Assembly: GCA_964472545.1 (NCBI GenBank)
Contig: CAYYNP010000295.1
Location: 1 to 12,222, forward strand
DNA from: CAYYNP01 sp964472545
GTDB lineage: Bacteria; Planctomycetota; Planctomycetia; Pirellulales; Thermoguttaceae
Reading direction: 5' to 3'
Length of the DNA: 12,222 nt
Shown here: positions 1-6,940 of the stretch, one piece after another
Layout: every line of letters starts with the position of its first letter
Position numbering within the stretch: position 1 is the first letter of the stretch
The notes under the pieces: model-generated
Database searches by the model: none
What the model was told of the DNA's origin: nothing
The model's input: only the letters and a program-made list of their open reading frames with translations
Position numbers and translations under genes: made by a program

Positions 1-34
1 CGACGGAGCCAGTCCCCTTTTTCGGGCTCCCGCA
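1..34. repeat. End of a dispersed repeat (second copy at 11116-11149)
   Basis: The first 34 bases match 11116-11149 at 32 of 34 positions, both starting with the core CGGAGCCAGTCCCC followed by a T-rich run and CGGGCT. The copy near 11116 is the right arm of a nested inverted repeat, so the window probably opens at the right edge of another such element whose left part lies outside. It is non-coding as far as I can see. Confidence 0.75.
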
Positions 35-121
35 CACTTTGCAGTTCTCCTGCCGGCCGGAGGCAAGATGGGCCGGGCAACTCGCGGTCTTGGCCTTCAG
101 TCGCGATGTCGGGATGGAAGG

Positions 122-165
122 GTGCCGTGCTTGCCAGGCGAGCGCCGCGAGACGGCAAGCATGCC
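122..165. repeat. REP-like imperfect hairpin downstream of the pilin gene
   Basis: The arms 124-135 (GCCGTGCTTGCC) and 154-165 (GGCAAGCATGCC) are complementary at 10 of 12 positions around a GC-rich centre of 18 bases. On the minus strand it lies about 27 bases after the stop codon of the pilin gene, so it could also act as a 3' end or mRNA-stabilising structure. It lacks a T-run, so I do not call it a classic terminator. Confidence 0.5.
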
Positions 166-191
166 TACGAAGAGTGCGGGAAGGCGAGATA

Positions 192-347
192 CTAGGGGCC
201 CAGCCGGCCGGCGCCCGACTGGCCGATCATTGTCAGCACGGAGAGGCCGATCAACACGGCGAGCATCAGCATCATCGCGTATTGGACGGCCGTCGGCCCG
301 TTCTCGTCGGTCAAGAAGCGAAGGACTTTCTTCAATGCCGCGTTCAT
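192..347 (-). CDS. Flp/Fap-type pilin subunit, very short, with Gln at the usual Glu+5
   Basis: A 51-residue protein of the Flp (type IVb) pilin family, whose members are cleaved by a prepilin peptidase and assembled by Tad machinery into thin adhesive pili. What is visible: a short basic leader (residues 1-17, with K6, K7, R10), the cleavage-site pattern DENG|PTAVQYA (Gly17/Pro18), then one hydrophobic helix at about 21-42 and a short tail, which is the whole length expected for this family. The Glu normally at +5 of the mature pilin is Gln22 (codon CAA). I chose the ATG at 347 because it gives a normal-length leader; a GTG at 389 would add 14 residues and has AGGGA too close to it. No Tad assembly genes (CpaB, secretin, TadA ATPase) are in the window, so assembly proteins must lie elsewhere. 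The neighbouring gene is divergent and unrelated. Confidence 0.75.
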   Translation of the reverse strand: MNAALKKVLRFLTDENGPTAVQYAMMLMLAVLIGLSVLTMIGQSGAGRLGP

Positions 348-493
348 CGTATGGCTCGCGTCTTGGGCAGTTGACTTATCGCATTCCACTCCCTACACAA
401 ACCTACCTTGGGGGACCCTCGCGGGCAATCCGGTGGGTGGAGTTTTCGTCCGCCTTGGGCCGTACAGCCGCTACGGACGTTATCACCCGCCGT

Positions 494-517
494 AGCCGAA
501 GTCGCCAGACTTTGGCT
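494..517. repeat. Hairpin repeat, 10-bp stem
   Basis: AGCCGAAGTC (494-503) pairs with GACTTTGGCT (508-517), with one G-T pair, around a 4-base loop GCCA. It lies between two divergently transcribed genes, where a terminator would not be needed, so a dispersed REP-type palindrome is more likely. The sequence resembles palindromes I associate with planctomycete genomes; that is memory, not a search. Confidence 0.5.
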
Positions 518-651
518 GGAGGGAGTATTACGCCGCTGCCATAGCCAAACCTCTGCCATCCTCCAGAAGAAAGCCCGTGGATAAGACAGGCACCCACGAG
601 CGTGCAGCGCAATCGGCCAAGTTCTGGCGAACTCGGCTACATCCAGACACC

Positions 652-680
652 TTGACTCCCCCTCGGCCATCCCCCATATT
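652..680 (+). promoter_or_regulatory. Possible sigma70-type promoter for the UroD-family gene
   Basis: TTGACT (652-657), a 17-base spacer, then CATATT (675-680). This gives 5 of 6 and 4 of 6 matches to the -35 and -10 consensus at optimal spacing. Transcription would start near 687, leaving a 5' leader of about 33 bases that contains the GAGGAG ribosome site at 708-713. Planctomycete promoters are poorly characterised, so this is tentative. Confidence 0.35.
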
Positions 681-719
681 GCACTCGATGCACGGTCCGC
701 CCCGCCCGAGGAGAACCCG

Positions 720-1841
720 ATGACGCCCAAGGAACGTATGCTGCTGGCCATCAATCGCGAGAAGCCCGACCGGGTGCCCGCGACGATCCACCAATGGCAG
801 CAGTACCATCTCGACGAGTACATGGGCGGTGTCGACGCGCTGGCGGCCTTTGCGGCGGTGGGGCTCGACGCCTCGATCCAGTACTTCGAGGCGATGGGCC
901 AGTATTGGATTCCCGACGCGGAAAAATACGCCCTGCAAACGCCCCAGTGGCAGGACGACATCACCATCGCCGACGCCAATCCGGACAACAAGATCGTCCA
1001 CCATCGGATCGTCACCCCCGAGGGCGAGTTGACCTACAAGACCGGCGCCAACCGCACCACCACCTGGATCACCGAGTATCTGATCAAGCGGCCCGAGGAC
1101 GTCGAGTTGATCGAGAAGTACATGCCCGTGGCCACGCTCGACAAACGGGCGATCGTCGAGGAGTACGACCGTGTGGGCGACGCGGGCATCCTGCGGGGGT
1201 TCGTCTGGGGCGATCAGGCCGGTTGTTGGCAGCACGCCTGTTGCTTGATGGACGTGCAGGAGTTGATCATCGCCACCTTCGAGGAGCCCGACTGGGTCCA
1301 CAAGCTGTTGAAGGTGCTGTTGGAGAAGAAACTGCGGTTCGTCGAAGAATCGCTCACCGGCACCACGTTCGACCTGATCGAGACCGGCGGCGGATCGTCC
1401 AGCGACACGGTAATTTCGCCGAAGCTGCACCGCGAGTTCTGCATGCCGTACGACCGGCAGATTCATCGGGCGGTTCGCGACGTGGGATTGAAGACGACCT
1501 ACCACACCTGCGGCGGGATGATGAACATCCTGGACTTGATCGTCGAGAACGAGGCCGACGCCTCCGAAACGCTCACGCCGCCGGGCTGCGGCGGGAATAT
1601 CGTCGAGGCGGCCAAAGTCCGCGAAGCCTACGCCGGACGCGTGGCGATGATCGGCGGCATGGACCAGTTCAACGTGTTGACTTCCGGCACGCCACAGCAG
1701 ATCGGCGACGAAGTCAAGCGGCTGTTCGAGGGCTTCGGCCGCGACGGCGGCTACGTGATGTCGGCCTCCGATCATTTCTTCGACACCCCGCCGGACAACC
1801 TGCGGGCGTTTGCAGCGGCGGCGAAGGAGTGTGTGTATTGA
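720..1841 (+). CDS. Uroporphyrinogen decarboxylase (URO-D) family protein, probably not HemE
   Basis: A 373-residue protein of the UroD/MtaA-CmuA superfamily, which includes heme-pathway HemE and corrinoid-dependent methyltransferases. Visible features: the N-terminal family start MTPKERMLLAINREKPDRVP, a central barrel, GGGSSSDTVISP at 223-234, the HTCG motif at 262-265 (His262-x-Cys264, the first two zinc ligands in MtaA-type enzymes), an IGGMD motif at 311-315 and a C-terminal GGYVMSASDH at 343-352. The third zinc Cys of MtaA-type enzymes is not evident in that last motif, where Ser stands; Cys290 is another candidate. HemE-specific N-terminal Arg motifs are not apparent. Start is clear: GAGGAG at 708-713, six bases from ATG. 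The gene stands alone, with repeats on both sides and no corrinoid protein or heme gene nearby. Substrate unknown; I would annotate only the family. Confidence applies to the family call. Confidence 0.85.
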   Translation: MTPKERMLLAINREKPDRVPATIHQWQQYHLDEYMGGVDALAAFAAVGLDASIQYFEAMGQYWIPDAEKYALQTPQWQDDITIADANPDNKIVHHRIVTPEGELTYKTGANRTTTWITEYLIKRPEDVELIEKYMPVATLDKRAIVEEYDRVGDAGILRGFVWGDQAGCWQHACCLMDVQELIIATFEEPDWVHKLLKVLLEKKLRFVEESLTGTTFDLIETGGGSSSDTVISPKLHREFCMPYDRQIHRAVRDVGLKTTYHTCGGMMNILDLIVENEADASETLTPPGCGGNIVEAAKVREAYAGRVAMIGGMDQFNVLTSGTPQQIGDEVKRLFEGFGRDGGYVMSASDHFFDTPPDNLRAFAAAAKECVY

Positions 1842-1876
1842 GGGATGAGGGATGAAGGATGAAGGATGAAGGTGAG
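1842..1876. repeat. Heptamer tandem repeat just after the UroD-family stop codon
   Basis: Immediately after TGA come four units of a 7-base repeat (GGGATGA, GGGATGA, AGGATGA, AGGATGA; 1842-1869) and a decayed fifth (AGGTGAG). Such arrays change copy number by slippage; here they are outside the reading frame, so any effect would be on the mRNA 3' end. Every unit holds an ATG overlapping a TGA, but no open frame of any length follows. Confidence 0.8.
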
Positions 1877-1905
1877 GAGGCACGTTGAGCAGACCGGGGG
1901 CCGAG

Positions 1906-2063
1906 AGCCGAGGGCAGAAGCCCACGGACGGGCGGCAGTTGCGAAGACCTTCAAGCATAGATCCTGGTGACCGATCGAGGCTGGCGGGCAACAAGACACT
2001 CACACGTACGATGGGCTTTCGGTTGTTGTGGCGCAAACTCTCCGTGGGCTCCCGCCCTCGGCT
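1906..2063. repeat. Paired inverted repeat (REPIN-like), 23-base arms, 112-base spacer
   Basis: The arm at 1906-1928 (starting AGCCGAGGGCAGAAGCCCAC) is matched by the reverse complement of 2041-2063 at 21 of 23 positions. The arms are recognisably the same family as those at 6404-6431, 6469-6496 and 8755-8782, all of the pattern AGCCG-n-GGGCnGnAGCCC. Two REP units in opposite orientation around a spacer is the architecture of a REPIN. The element ends 30 bases before the start of the giant gene, so that gene's promoter and leader probably lie inside or beside it. No transposase is present. Confidence 0.65.
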
Positions 2064-2093
2064 ACTTGGTTCGGCCCGTAGACGCCTAGTCGC

Positions 2094-5000
2094 ATGGACG
2101 ATTCGACCGCTTCACGGCTGAACGACGAGATCGACGCTTGGTGTGTCCGGGCGGAGGAGGCCGTCGACAACGCGCCGGACGACGTGGCCGAGTGTTTGGC
2201 GCTCGTCCGCGAGGGGATTCTGTTGCGGCGGCGATGGGATCGGACCGATCGCAGCGCGGCGCCGCGCCGGCGGCTGTTGGGGCTGCTGGCGGCCGTCCAG
2301 GCCGGATGTCACCAGAAGCTGGCCGCCGCGGTCGCCCAGCGGAAGAACGGACCGCCGTCGCCGGATCGCGTCGAGCGGATGCTGCGGCGGCTGGCCGAGG
2401 ACGACCGCTATCTGGCCGAACTGCTCGACGACCGCACCCTGCCGGCCGAGACGGTCGCCTTTGCGGTGGAGTGTTTTCGCGACGACGTACACTGGCTGGG
2501 CACGCTGGTCGCCCTGCTCGACGGTGCCCAGGGCATCGACTTCGCCGGCCGCGTGTTGCTGGAACAGGAGTCGCTGCAACGCACGCTCGACGCCCAAGAC
2601 GCCCAGGACGCCACGGCCGTGCCCGACTCGCTGCGGCACTCGGCCCGGCGTCTGAGGGCGACCGCTTTGGCACGCCGGGCCCAGTCGCTGCTTCAGCAGC
2701 CGCGCCCGACCGACCTCGACGGCTGGTATCGGGCCTGGCAAGCTGCCGGGCGGCTCTCGATGCGACCGAAGGGAACGACCGACGAGGAGATAGAACGAGC
2801 GGTCGAGACGTTTCGGTCCGAAGCGATCGAGCGTTGGAAGGCATACCTCGACGAGTTGCCCGACGATCGCCGCCAAGAGACGCTCCGCCGCACGGCCGAC
2901 GAGTTGGCCGATACGGCCGCCGAATCGCTCACGTTCGTCGAAGACCTCCCGCTGCCCGAAGCGGTGCGTACGCTGGAAGTCCTGGCCGAAGACGCGGCCA
3001 TTTGCCGGAAAGCCGTGTCGCAATACGCCGCGGGCTTGCCGCGCAAGTTCCGCCGTGCGCTGCGGCGGCGTCAAAAGGCGGTCGCGGCCGAATTGCAGGA
3101 ACGCCGCTTGGGCTGGCGGTTGGAGGGCCTTTTCGGACGCACGGCAGTTGCCCGGCTCGAACGGTTCATTCTGCTGCTGCTGATTCTCTTCGTGGTGATG
3201 CTGGCAGTGGAAACGCCGCTGGTGCGATATCAGCGGGCACATTGGCCAAACAGTAATCTGGTCTTGGCCACTTGCGCGTGGCTCGATCTAGGAATCTGCC
3301 TGGTCTTCCTTACGGAGTTCACGCTGAAGTGGTCGTTGGCCCGGCCGCGGGGGCTCTATTTTCGGCGGAACTGGATCACGGGCCTGGTGCCGGCGATCCC
3401 GGTGGGGTTCATCATTTTCATTACCACGCACCTTGACCGCGTCGACGTGGAAGTGGCCGGCGAGGCGTTCGTGTTGCTGCGGGGTCTTCGCTACTTGCGC
3501 TTGCCGCAAATGGCCCGCTGGCTGCGGATTGCCCGGCCGGTGCTGCGCGTGGGACGGCTAATCGCCTTCAGCGCGCAGGCCTCCGATCGACTGGTGCGCC
3601 GGTTGGCGCCGCTGTTGAATCGCAACCTGGTGCTGTTCGAGCAGGCGGCCATCAAGATCGATCAGCCGCCCTATCGGATCGAACTGGCGGCGCTGCGCGA
3701 GCGTTTTGCGTTTCGGGCGGGGGAGGTGTTCGCCGAGCTGCCGCCGGGGGCCCGGCAGGAGTTGATTCGCGCCCGGATCGAAGACCTCACGGCGATGCTC
3801 TCCGGGCCGCACGCGGCCCTGGTTGCCCCCAGCGGCAGCGCCGAGACGTCGGCCACGCGCGAGATCCCATTGGAACAGATCGTGGCCTGGCTGCTGGCCG
3901 CCACGCCCGCCGGCGTGTCGGACCGTTTGGGCCGTTCGCTGGCGATGAGCGTGGCCCGATGGTGCCGCGCGTTCGACGTCTTCGGCGTCCGCCGGCTGCC
4001 GCTGATCCGCAGCCTGGTGGCGGCCGGACGACGCTCGAGCCCCTACGGCACGACCGCCGAGGTGGCCAACCATCTGGGGTCGTTGATGAAGCACCTGTTG
4101 GATCGGGTCTATTGGGTGGCCGACCTCTACGGCACGGTGACGGCCCCGCAGTTGGTCGATTCGATCGGCGATTGGATGGTCCGGCGGACTGCCCGGCCGG
4201 CGCGGCGGCTGCTGATCTTCGGCTTTGCGCTGCTAACGGTCTCCTATTTGGCCAGCCTGTTGCCGATGGCCCCGCTGCGCGACTTGACCCACACGCTCGA
4301 CCGGCTGGTGGGTACGCCGCTGGTCGTCTTGGGGCTGTTGTGTCTGGTGCCGCTGTTGGTGGGCCTTTGGTTTCGGCAGATCGCCGGCGAGGCCAGCAAT
4401 TTCTTCGGCCGCGTGGCCGAAGCGCAGTTCATCGCGGCTACCAAGAAGCTCAAAGCGCGGTTCGCCGAGGAGCATCGGGCGATGCTCGAGCGGCGGGTGA
4501 TCGAGCCGGAGGGGGCGCTGGATGGGCATTGTGACGGGGCATACACTTCGGTTGATGAAGCTGGGGTCGAAGCTGCCGAGGAGGCGGAGTTGGAGGAGCA
4601 GGGCCCCCTCACCCCGGCCCTCTCCCAGAGGGAGAGGGGGGAAGTTGCCCTAACGCTCGCCCGAGAAGAGAGGGAAACGACGGCGCGGCGCGTCGTCGAA
4701 CTGCTCTTCGACGACTACCTCGACGGGGCCCCGTTTCATCGCAGCGATACCAAGACGACCACGCAACTCTTGGGCAACCTGACGTTGGTCTCGCTGTGTC
4801 AGGAACGGCTCTGCTACGGGCGGCGGCTGCGGAAGCGGCTGCGGCGGCTCGACCTGGCCACCGGGCGGACGTCGTTGCGGGGGCCGTATCTCTGGTTCCA
4901 TTTCATCTCGCGAAGCATGGCCCAACAGACGGCCAAGCTGGTGGTCGACTACAACACGCACGCCTTGCCGTTGGATCGGGCCGCGGCCGCTTCCGAGGGG

Positions 5001-6332
5001 CAGGTCGAGCGCTACGTCGGCTGGCTTGCCGGACGGCTCAAAGTGACCGAGGAGAACCTGCCACTTCCGCCGGAGTTCGCTCGCCGGCCGCAGTCGCCGG
5101 CCGACGCCACGAACCGGCGGCGTGCCAAGCGCCGCAACCGCCGCACGCGCGGCTTCCACGGCAACGATTTCACCGCCATCCACTTCCTTTCCGCCGACCC
5201 GCAGCTCGAGGCCGACGTTCGCCGGCGTTACGGCGACGCGGTGGCCGATCTGATGCACGGCGACCGCCGCGACAACGTCCGCCGGGTGTTCCGCACGTTC
5301 CCCTTCCACCACCGCCCCAAGCCCGACCGGACGGTCAACCCGCTGGCCCTCTACGGCCGTTATCTGGCCGGCGGCCGCGTGTTGTTGCTGCCGTTTCGGC
5401 TGGTCCTTTTCGGCGTGGGGCTCTCGGTACGCGGCGTGCGGCAGATCGGGCGATTCGTCCACGAGGTGCTCCATCCGACCGTCGGCGATCTCGACGCGGT
5501 GGCCGAGCCCGACCCGTACGCGGTCGCCGTACGCAAGATCCTGCGGATGCGGCAGCCGGTCTTCATGGAGTGTCTGCGGATGCGGGCGGAGTTCGACCCG
5601 GAGTATCTCGGCGTGTCGTTGCCCGACGTGTCGCCGGGTGGTGAGACCGGGTCTGCGCCGCGGATTACGGCGGCGCCGGTCGAAGAAGACCTGGGGCTGA
5701 TCGACGCCGATCCGGGCGTCCGCCAGCAATACCGCCGGCAGGCCGCCGAGCGTCGCCGTCAGATGCTCGAATTCCACCGCGCGATCGACGCGTTGGGGCT
5801 TTGCGTCGACCGCCGCGAGTCGCTCCGGGCGATGGCCATCGCCTATGCGATCGACTATCGCCGGCTGCGAAGCCGCCACGAGGCCGTCGGACGGCTGCGG
5901 CAGGCGTTCGACGAAGCGCTGGCCGATTCACCCCAAACGCCGAGCGACGGCACGAAATCCGGCGGGCCGCTACGGACCTTCTGGTGCCGTTTTCGGCGCG
6001 CTCGAAGGCTCGACCGCCTGTTCGAGTTGCCGCCGTTTTCCGCCCACGACGCCCAACAGCGGGCCGTTCTTCGCCGGCTCATCGCCCGCCGCCGCGGTCC
6101 GCTGTTGGCAGCCGCATGCGAGCTGACCCGCCGCGACGCCCCCGACGACCCACTCGACGACGTCCGCGCCCTGCTGCAATCCACGGCCGACGACCCGGCC
6201 CCCTGGAGCCGGCAGTTGGTCGTGTTGCGGGCCGTGCAGACGCTCAGCGCGTTGGATCTGCGAACCTATTGCGACTTGGTTGCCGAGTTGGGGGAGTACG
6301 ACGCGCATCGGACGGACGAGAACTGTAGCTGA
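2094..6332 (+). CDS. Giant membrane protein with voltage-sensor-like domain, function unknown
   Basis: A 1412-residue protein I cannot assign to a named family. Order of features: a long helical, Arg/Leu-rich soluble part (1-345); a four-helix region resembling a voltage-sensor domain, with S1 at about 358-377, S2 at 397-413 with Glu408 and Lys412 in FLTEFTLKW, S3 at 428-446, and S4 at 463-488 with Arg at 463, 466, 469, 475, 478, 481, 485 and 488; a soluble stretch; two membrane helices (706-726 and 740-758); a charged linker with a repeat-encoded piece at 837-850; a basic cluster (1007-1020); one more hydrophobic segment (1096-1115); and a C-terminal soluble part. No selectivity-filter-like pore segment follows S4, and the S3 Asp usual in channels is not seen. 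It might be a voltage-sensing or merely structural membrane protein. The ATG at 2094 has no good ribosome site and sits 30 bases after a repeat. The frame is uninterrupted and codon use matches neighbours, so it is a real gene. Confidence 0.85.
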   Translation: MDDSTASRLNDEIDAWCVRAEEAVDNAPDDVAECLALVREGILLRRRWDRTDRSAAPRRRLLGLLAAVQAGCHQKLAAAVAQRKNGPPSPDRVERMLRRLAEDDRYLAELLDDRTLPAETVAFAVECFRDDVHWLGTLVALLDGAQGIDFAGRVLLEQESLQRTLDAQDAQDATAVPDSLRHSARRLRATALARRAQSLLQQPRPTDLDGWYRAWQAAGRLSMRPKGTTDEEIERAVETFRSEAIERWKAYLDELPDDRRQETLRRTADELADTAAESLTFVEDLPLPEAVRTLEVLAEDAAICRKAVSQYAAGLPRKFRRALRRRQKAVAAELQERRLGWRLEGLFGRTAVARLERFILLLLILFVVMLAVETPLVRYQRAHWPNSNLVLATCAWLDLGICLVFLTEFTLKWSLARPRGLYFRRNWITGLVPAIPVGFIIFITTHLDRVDVEVAGEAFVLLRGLRYLRLPQMARWLRIARPVLRVGRLIAFSAQASDRLVRRLAPLLNRNLVLFEQAAIKIDQPPYRIELAALRERFAFRAGEVFAELPPGARQELIRARIEDLTAMLSGPHAALVAPSGSAETSATREIPLEQIVAWLLAATPAGVSDRLGRSLAMSVARWCRAFDVFGVRRLPLIRSLVAAGRRSSPYGTTAEVANHLGSLMKHLLDRVYWVADLYGTVTAPQLVDSIGDWMVRRTARPARRLLIFGFALLTVSYLASLLPMAPLRDLTHTLDRLVGTPLVVLGLLCLVPLLVGLWFRQIAGEASNFFGRVAEAQFIAATKKLKARFAEEHRAMLERRVIEPEGALDGHCDGAYTSVDEAGVEAAEEAELEEQGPLTPALSQRERGEVALTLAREERETTARRVVELLFDDYLDGAPFHRSDTKTTTQLLGNLTLVSLCQERLCYGRRLRKRLRRLDLATGRTSLRGPYLWFHFISRSMAQQTAKLVVDYNTHALPLDRAAAASEGQVERYVGWLAGRLKVTEENLPLPPEFARRPQSPADATNRRRAKRRNRRTRGFHGNDFTAIHFLSADPQLEADVRRRYGDAVADLMHGDRRDNVRRVFRTFPFHHRPKPDRTVNPLALYGRYLAGGRVLLLPFRLVLFGVGLSVRGVRQIGRFVHEVLHPTVGDLDAVAEPDPYAVAVRKILRMRQPVFMECLRMRAEFDPEYLGVSLPDVSPGGETGSAPRITAAPVEEDLGLIDADPGVRQQYRRQAAERRRQMLEFHRAIDALGLCVDRRESLRAMAIAYAIDYRRLRSRHEAVGRLRQAFDEALADSPQTPSDGTKSGGPLRTFWCRFRRARRLDRLFELPPFSAHDAQQRAVLRRLIARRRGPLLAAACELTRRDAPDDPLDDVRALLQSTADDPAPWSRQLVVLRAVQTLSALDLRTYCDLVAELGEYDAHRTDENCS
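4606..4638. repeat. Palindromic dispersed repeat translated in frame inside the giant gene
   Basis: CCCTCTCCC (4618-4626), loop AGA, GGGAGAGGG (4630-4638): a perfect 9-bp stem, preceded by CCCTCACCCCGG. It encodes GPLTPALSQRERG (residues 837-849), a string I recognise from memory as a frequent translation of a widespread intergenic repeat in many bacterial genomes. It lies in a charged linker between the second pair of membrane helices and the following domain, where an insertion would be tolerated. Confidence 0.75.
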
Positions 6333-6348
6333 ATTCGCAAGAATTCAG
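6329..6348 (+). terminator. Terminator-like hairpin overlapping the stop codon of the giant gene
   Basis: CTGAATTC (6329-6336), a GCAA tetraloop, GAATTCAG (6341-6348): a perfect 8-bp stem whose first arm contains the TGA stop at 6330-6332. The GNRA-type loop makes it stable as RNA. The stem is AT-rich and the following ACGGTCTTCAAT is only mildly T-rich, so it may protect the mRNA end rather than terminate transcription. Confidence 0.4.
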
Positions 6349-6403
6349 ACGGTCTTCAATCCGCCGATCCCGCAATCCCGTCAATCGCACTGTTACTGAG
6401 TAC

Positions 6404-6496
6404 TAGCCGCGGGCGGAAGCCCCCGGAGGGTTTGCAGCGACGAGATCTCCACATCCCAGACGACGGCGACCCTCCGGGGGCTTCCGCCCACGGCTA
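6404..6496. repeat. Paired inverted repeat (REPIN-like), 28-base arms, 37-base spacer
   Basis: The left arm 6404-6431 (starting TAGCCGCGGGCGGAAGCCCC) matches the reverse complement of 6469-6496 at 27 of 28 positions. A single arm of the same family occurs at 8755-8782 (26 of 28 identical to the right arm here) and a diverged pair at 1906-2063. The near-identical arms imply recent spread or selection for the hairpin. No RAYT-type transposase is in the window, so mobilisation would have to act in trans. Confidence 0.8.
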
Positions 6497-6822
6497 TTCC
6501 ATCGTGTCTGCTTGCAGTGAACATCTCCACGCCAGACTTACGTCGACGGGCCGTCAGCGACCGACGATAGACAGTTCGCAGCCGCAGCAGGTTACGACGT
6601 TGCCCGGGTCTTGCCGATCGTCGTAACTCAGATCGAAATGGGGTTGACGGGACAGGGTACTTGAGTAATTGCGCTCGGGAAGAGTGCCCGAAGAAGGGCC
6701 TTGCCGGCACAGTATCATTTTCTTGTGCGTGCTGCATGCGCGCGATTTCTGGAACGAGTCGATTCCGGTGAATGAGTCTTCCGCCGAGCAATCGACCGCG
6801 CTACCCGCTACTCAAGATCCTT

Positions 6823-6940
6823 GGATGCTTAGCGAAGAACCTCTATGATGGGTTCGTGCATCCTACGTAAAACCGATTATGGGAAGACTGTGCCTGAAGA
6901 CGCGATGTGGCTCAGAGGAGCCGCGTGTGAACGGCGGTTC
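6823..6940 (+). ncRNA. Structured segment ending in a truncated group II intron domain V-like hairpin
   Basis: GAGCCGC (6918-6924) pairs with GCGGTTC (6934-6940). This reproduces the lower helix of group II intron domain V: the AGC catalytic triad and the conserved G-U pair (6920 with 6938) are in place. The usual distal helix, bulge and GNRA loop are missing; only 9 bases close the hairpin, where a complete domain V is about 34 bases long. Upstream, GGATGC (6823-6828) pairs with GCATCC (6858-6863) and encloses GAACCT (6837-6842) pairing with GGGTTC (6850-6855). I read this as a decayed intron 3' region without its reverse transcriptase. An unrelated structured leader for the gene at 7005 is the alternative. 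Confidence 0.35.

Larger units (their letters stand above)
348..719. other. Intergenic region between divergent pilin and UroD-family genes
   Basis: This 372-base spacer must hold promoters for both divergent genes. It contains a 15-base motif at 466-480 (AGCCGCTACGGACGT) that recurs with one change at 10975-10989, a 10-bp hairpin at 494-517, and a promoter-like pair at 652-680. Open frames here are antisense continuations or fragments without a ribosome site or recognisable protein features; I see no gene. Confidence 0.6.

Noticed and set aside
528..2036. Long minus-strand open frame of 502 codons
   Set aside because: It is antisense to the UroD-family gene, which has clear family motifs and a ribosome site. 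Its translation is low-complexity (His/Arg/Val/Gly/Leu) as expected from the complement of a GC-rich gene, and it runs through the repeats.
2112..3242. Minus-strand and alternative-frame ORFs over the giant gene, including 4650-5879 (-)
   Set aside because: High third-position GC opens all frames. The translations are Arg/Pro/Ala/Gln-rich without motifs, whereas the 2094-6332 frame has ordered hydrophobic helices and normal composition.
2094..6332. Giant gene as a full voltage-gated ion channel
   Set aside because: No S5, pore loop or selectivity-filter motif follows the S4-like helix; only the sensor-like half is supported.
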